From Boseongicola sp. SB0662_bin_57 (lineage in GTDB: Bacteria; Pseudomonadota; Alphaproteobacteria; Rhodobacterales; Rhodobacteraceae): a stretch of DNA of 7,663 bases. This document shows positions 6,462 to 7,663 of this stretch, piece by piece. The DNA lies in assembly GCA_009839535.1 (NCBI GenBank), contig VXPN01000050.1:1-7663 (forward strand), in the 5' to 3' direction. Under the pieces are notes generated by a model. It had not been told where the DNA came from. It did no database searches and saw only the letters and a list, made by a program, of their open reading frames with translations. Positions within the stretch are counted from its first letter, which is position 1. Each line of letters starts with the position of its first letter. The translations under genes were made by a program, and so were the position numbers.

Positions 6462-6489
6462 TTGCATCTTGGGCCAATGGCCCTATCAT
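6462..6489 (+). promoter_or_regulatory. Candidate promoter for the small membrane/HTH gene pair
   Basis: TTGCAT (6462-6467) and TATCAT (6484-6489, 5 of 6 to the -10 consensus) are separated by 16 nt. The start of transcription would be near 6496, giving a leader of about 38 nt before the ATG at 6534. A GGGCC-AAT-GGCCC palindrome fills the spacer, so a repressor could act there. Support is by match and position only. Confidence 0.35.
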
Positions 6490-6533
6490 CATCGTGTCGA
6501 AGGGCAACGGTGCCCGGTTCAAAGGAGAAACAG

Positions 6534-6698
6534 ATGACACATCAGGAACAGTCGCTCGCGGACGACAAGATGCGGGCGGAGATCGCGAAGCTTCTCGCCG
6601 AGACCCGCCAGATCGGTGTGAGCACATTTCTCGCTCCGGCGTTGGCGGCAGCGGCGGTCATGGGCGCGACAGCGGCGCTCGTGAAGCTGTTCTTCTGA
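6534..6698 (+). CDS. Small single-span membrane protein (54 aa)
   Basis: This is a 54-residue protein with a hydrophilic, charged N-terminal helix (residues 4-26, including DDKMRAEIAKLLAETRQ) followed by one hydrophobic segment (about 29-53, rich in Ala, Val and Leu, ending VKLFF). The layout suggests a one-pass inner-membrane protein with a short cytoplasmic helix able to form a coiled coil. ATG 6534 is chosen because AAGGAG (6522-6527) lies 6 nt upstream; the frame is open far upstream but without a better start. It ends in TGATG with the HTH gene, so the two are almost certainly co-translated. Similar small membrane proteins are often seen beside phage-like HTH genes in alphaproteobacteria (recollection, not a search). 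Function unknown. Confidence 0.75.
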   Translation: MTHQEQSLADDKMRAEIAKLLAETRQIGVSTFLAPALAAAAVMGATAALVKLFF

Positions 6699-6910
6699 TG
6701 ACGGGCGACGAATTGCATGAGGCCCATCGAAAGCTGGGTCTCAGCGCCAGCGGAGCCGCGCAGCTCTTCATGGTTTCGAGCGGACGCACCGTCCGACGAT
6801 GGTGGAGCGGCGAAAGGGACGTCCCTGGGCCGGTCATCGTTCTGACCCGCGCCTTGGTCGAAAGCCCGTCAGTGCGACGTTTCTTCGGCGTCAGCATCGA
6901 CGGGGGTTGA
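6698..6910 (+). CDS. Small helix-turn-helix DNA-binding protein (70 aa)
   Basis: This 70-residue protein consists almost entirely of one HTH domain. A first helix at about 3-12 (GDELHEAHRK) is followed by LGLSASGAAQLFMVSSGRT (13-31, helices 2 and 3) and TVRRWWSGERDVPGPVIVL (31-49), the 'RTVRRW..GE..VPGP' pattern of phage-like XRE/MerR-sized regulators. No sensor or effector domain is present. The ATG at 6698 overlaps the previous stop in TGATG, with no clear Shine-Dalgarno, so expression probably relies on re-initiation from the membrane gene. It could be an autorepressor, the DNA-binding partner of a toxin-antitoxin-like or membrane-tethered pair, or a prophage remnant. HTH membership is well supported; the role is not. 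Confidence 0.78.
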   Translation: MTGDELHEAHRKLGLSASGAAQLFMVSSGRTVRRWWSGERDVPGPVIVLTRALVESPSVRRFFGVSIDGG

Positions 6911-6928
6911 AGGAGACGCTGCCGTCAC

Positions 6929-6947
6929 AGGCGGATCAAGGCCGCCT
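6929..6947. repeat. Short hairpin after the HTH gene
   Basis: AGGCGG (6929-6934) and CCGCCT (6942-6947) pair perfectly around a 7-nt loop (ATCAAGG), 18 nt after the HTH stop. No T-tract follows, so terminator function is doubtful. Stem and loop size resemble a tRNA anticodon arm, and a T-loop-like motif follows, but no full cloverleaf can be drawn. Confidence 0.4.
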
Positions 6948-6986
6948 CCTGGTTCGAATCTTGTCCCACGGCCATCCTTGGTGCCG

Positions 6987-7046
6987 AAATGCAACCGCGG
7001 CGGCCTTCTCTTGAAAAAAGGAAGGGCCGTGAGCCGGGTCGCATTT
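6987..7046. repeat. Imperfect long inverted repeat
   Basis: The outer arms AAATGCAACC (6987-6996) and GGTCGCATTT (7037-7046) match at 9 of 10 positions. Inside, CGGC (6998-7001) can pair with GCCG (7033-7036), and GGCCTTC (7002-7008) with GAAGGGCC (7021-7028) if one G is bulged. The loop contains an A-run (7014-7019). About 20 pairs within 60 nt could give a folded RNA or a foldable DNA site. Confidence 0.45.
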
Positions 7047-7351
7047 GAACTGGACATGACAGCCTTCGCTACATCGATTGCGGAGGTCGCGAGGGCGGAA
7101 GTTCTTGCCGGTTCCGCGAGTTTCTGCGACCCGTAGAGAATGTCCGGGAGCTTTGGCGGATCGCCGACATCTCGATCGCCGAGGATCCCGGTGACGGGAA
7201 ACTGAAGGGCTTGCGTTTCGTGAACCGTTCATGCCGGGATTCCGCCGCAAGTGGACAACGTGCGCAAAAAAGAGAGGCGGTTCATCTTGCCAGGCGTCGG
7301 GCAGTTGCTGCCTTGGGGCGAGCAAATCCTCGTGTGGCCGTGACCGGAAGA

Positions 7352-7370
7352 ATGATGCGCCACGCATCAT
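7352..7370. repeat. Perfect 8-bp inverted repeat
   Basis: ATGATGCG (7352-7359) and CGCATCAT (7363-7370) are exact inverted copies around a 3-nt CCA loop. A T-rich stretch (7377-7384, TATTGTTT) follows on the plus strand after 6 nt, which is loosely terminator-like. It could instead be an operator. Confidence 0.45.
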
Positions 7371-7434
7371 CTGCGCTATTGTTTTCGGGCTCCATTCTGG
7401 GCAGGACAACAACTTCGCCTCCGCGCTGGGCCGG

Positions 7435-7455
7435 CCGGTCATTCAGAATGATCGG
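7435..7455. repeat. Inverted repeat just beyond the GST-like gene stop
   Basis: CCGGTCATT (7435-7443) and AATGATCGG (7447-7455) match at 8 of 9 positions around a 3-nt loop. It lies 15 nt downstream of the stop of the minus-strand gene at 7470, where a transcript end would be expected. No T-run follows on the minus strand, so it may only stabilise the 3' end. Confidence 0.4.
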
Positions 7456-7469
7456 AACGGGCCTTTCGG

Positions 7470-7663
7470 TCAGTGCAGGGTCCCTTGGCCGAGGCGGGCG
7501 CGGTCGTGCGGCGCGGTGTATTCGATTTCCGGCCCAATCGGGACGATCCGGGTCGGGTTGATCGCTGCATGGCTGCCGTAGTAGTGCTTCTTGATGTGCA
7601 GGAAATCCACCCCCCGTTCCACTCTGAAGTGCAACACCTGATGTAGTGTTGCGAGGCGTCGGA
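7470..7663 (-). CDS. Glutathionyl-hydroquinone reductase-like protein (YqjG/ECM4, Xi-class GST), C-terminal part
   Basis: A minus-strand frame enters from the right edge and ends with TGA at 7470-7472, giving 63 visible residues; the start is outside the window. The run VDFLHIKKHYYGSH (visible residues 18-31) followed by AAINPTRIVPIGPEIEYTAP is the hallmark C-terminal block of glutathionyl-hydroquinone reductases, where E. coli YqjG has a similar HYY-SH-INPTGI pattern. These cytoplasmic enzymes reduce glutathionyl-hydroquinones using glutathione; the catalytic Cys near the N-terminus cannot be seen here. LATLHQV (3-9) resembles the family's L-R-D-L-Y-Q helix. The next nine residues (LHFRVERG region) differ from the usual MPGVAET, leaving open natural divergence or a small frameshift. 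Convergent with the preceding gene pair. Confidence 0.78.
   Translation of the reverse strand, partial: RRLATLHQVLHFRVERGVDFLHIKKHYYGSHAAINPTRIVPIGPEIEYTAPHDRARLGQGTLH

Larger units (their letters stand above)
6220..6533. other. Divergent intergenic region with promoter-like elements
   Basis: This 314-nt stretch separates the minus-strand TIGR04076-like gene from the plus-strand small membrane gene. It carries a candidate promoter for each direction, a Shine-Dalgarno at each end (complement of 6232-6238, and 6522-6527), a 7-bp inverted repeat at 6315-6337 and a short GGGCC-AAT-GGCCC palindrome at 6471-6483. I see no coding sequence: frames that stay open here are poor in recognisable protein features. 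Confidence 0.6.
6911..7469. other. Gene-poor, possibly decayed region
   Basis: In this 559-nt stretch I can support no protein-coding gene on either strand. Several frames stay open for 60-170 codons, but none shows a recognisable domain or ribosome-binding site fitting it, and base use looks less GC-rich than the flanking operon. It contains a 6-bp hairpin, a tRNA T-arm-like motif (6951-6960), a long imperfect inverted repeat (6987-7046) and two palindromes (7352-7370, 7435-7455). A remnant of an integrated element or of a decayed gene is plausible. Confidence 0.5.

Noticed and set aside
6987..7046. Integron attC site
   Set aside because: The required GTTRRRY and RYYYAAC core sites are not present at the arms.
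7029..7136. 35-codon frame starting at GTG after an AAGGAAGG
   Set aside because: The ribosome-binding site is acceptable, but the product is very short, resembles nothing known and lies in the arm of an inverted repeat.
6936..7442. 168-codon minus-strand frame in the spacer
   Set aside because: Rich in Arg, Pro and Ser without domain pattern; no Shine-Dalgarno; reads through a tRNA-like motif.
7211..7561. Plus-strand 116-codon frames at the right end
   Set aside because: They overlap the antisense GST-like gene, whose C-terminal block is clear, and have no recognisable motif.
1..7663. CRISPR array or tandem repeats
   Set aside because: No regularly spaced direct repeats were seen on reading through the window.

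Overview
The window is GC-rich with strongly biased third codon positions, tightly coupled ATGA gene junctions and an alphaproteobacterial look (Rhodobacterales or Rhizobiales-like). That placement is inferred from style and protein families, not from a marker gene.

Positions 1-5857 read as one plus-strand operon. It opens with the C-terminal part of a LivF-type ATPase, then LivH-type and LivM-type permeases, then a periplasmic type-I substrate-binding protein. Together these form a HAAT-family ABC importer (branched-chain amino acids, amides, urea and similar compounds). Three enzyme-like genes follow: a stand-alone RidA/YjgF-family protein, a small SRPBCC-fold protein, and an aldo/keto reductase fused at its C-terminus to a second RidA domain. 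Most junctions overlap (ATGA at 293 and 1201, ATGA at 3985, 20 nt at 4400), so the genes are probably translated together. The exceptions are the two spacers flanking the binding-protein gene; each carries a strong hairpin, and the upstream one also has a promoter-like pair. I infer an uptake-plus-processing module for a small nitrogen-containing compound whose identity cannot be read from the sequence. Both RidA domains have Asn where the canonical imine-deaminase Arg lies, so they probably do not perform the textbook RidA reaction.

At 5854 the operon meets a convergent minus-strand gene (5854-6219) resembling the small cysteine-containing TIGR04076 family. The two stop codons share one CTAG. 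A 314-nt divergent intergenic region (6220-6533) follows, with candidate promoters on both strands and a 7-bp inverted repeat that could be an operator. Then come two tiny coupled plus-strand genes: a 54-residue single-span membrane protein (6534-6698) and a 70-residue helix-turn-helix protein (6698-6910).

From 6911 to 7469 no gene can be supported. The stretch looks less GC-rich and holds a tRNA T-arm-like motif, a roughly 60-nt imperfect inverted repeat and two further palindromes, so it may be a decayed or mobile-element-derived spacer. At the right edge (7470-7663, minus strand) lies the C-terminal 63 residues of a glutathionyl-hydroquinone reductase-like (YqjG/ECM4, Xi-class GST) protein whose start is outside the window.
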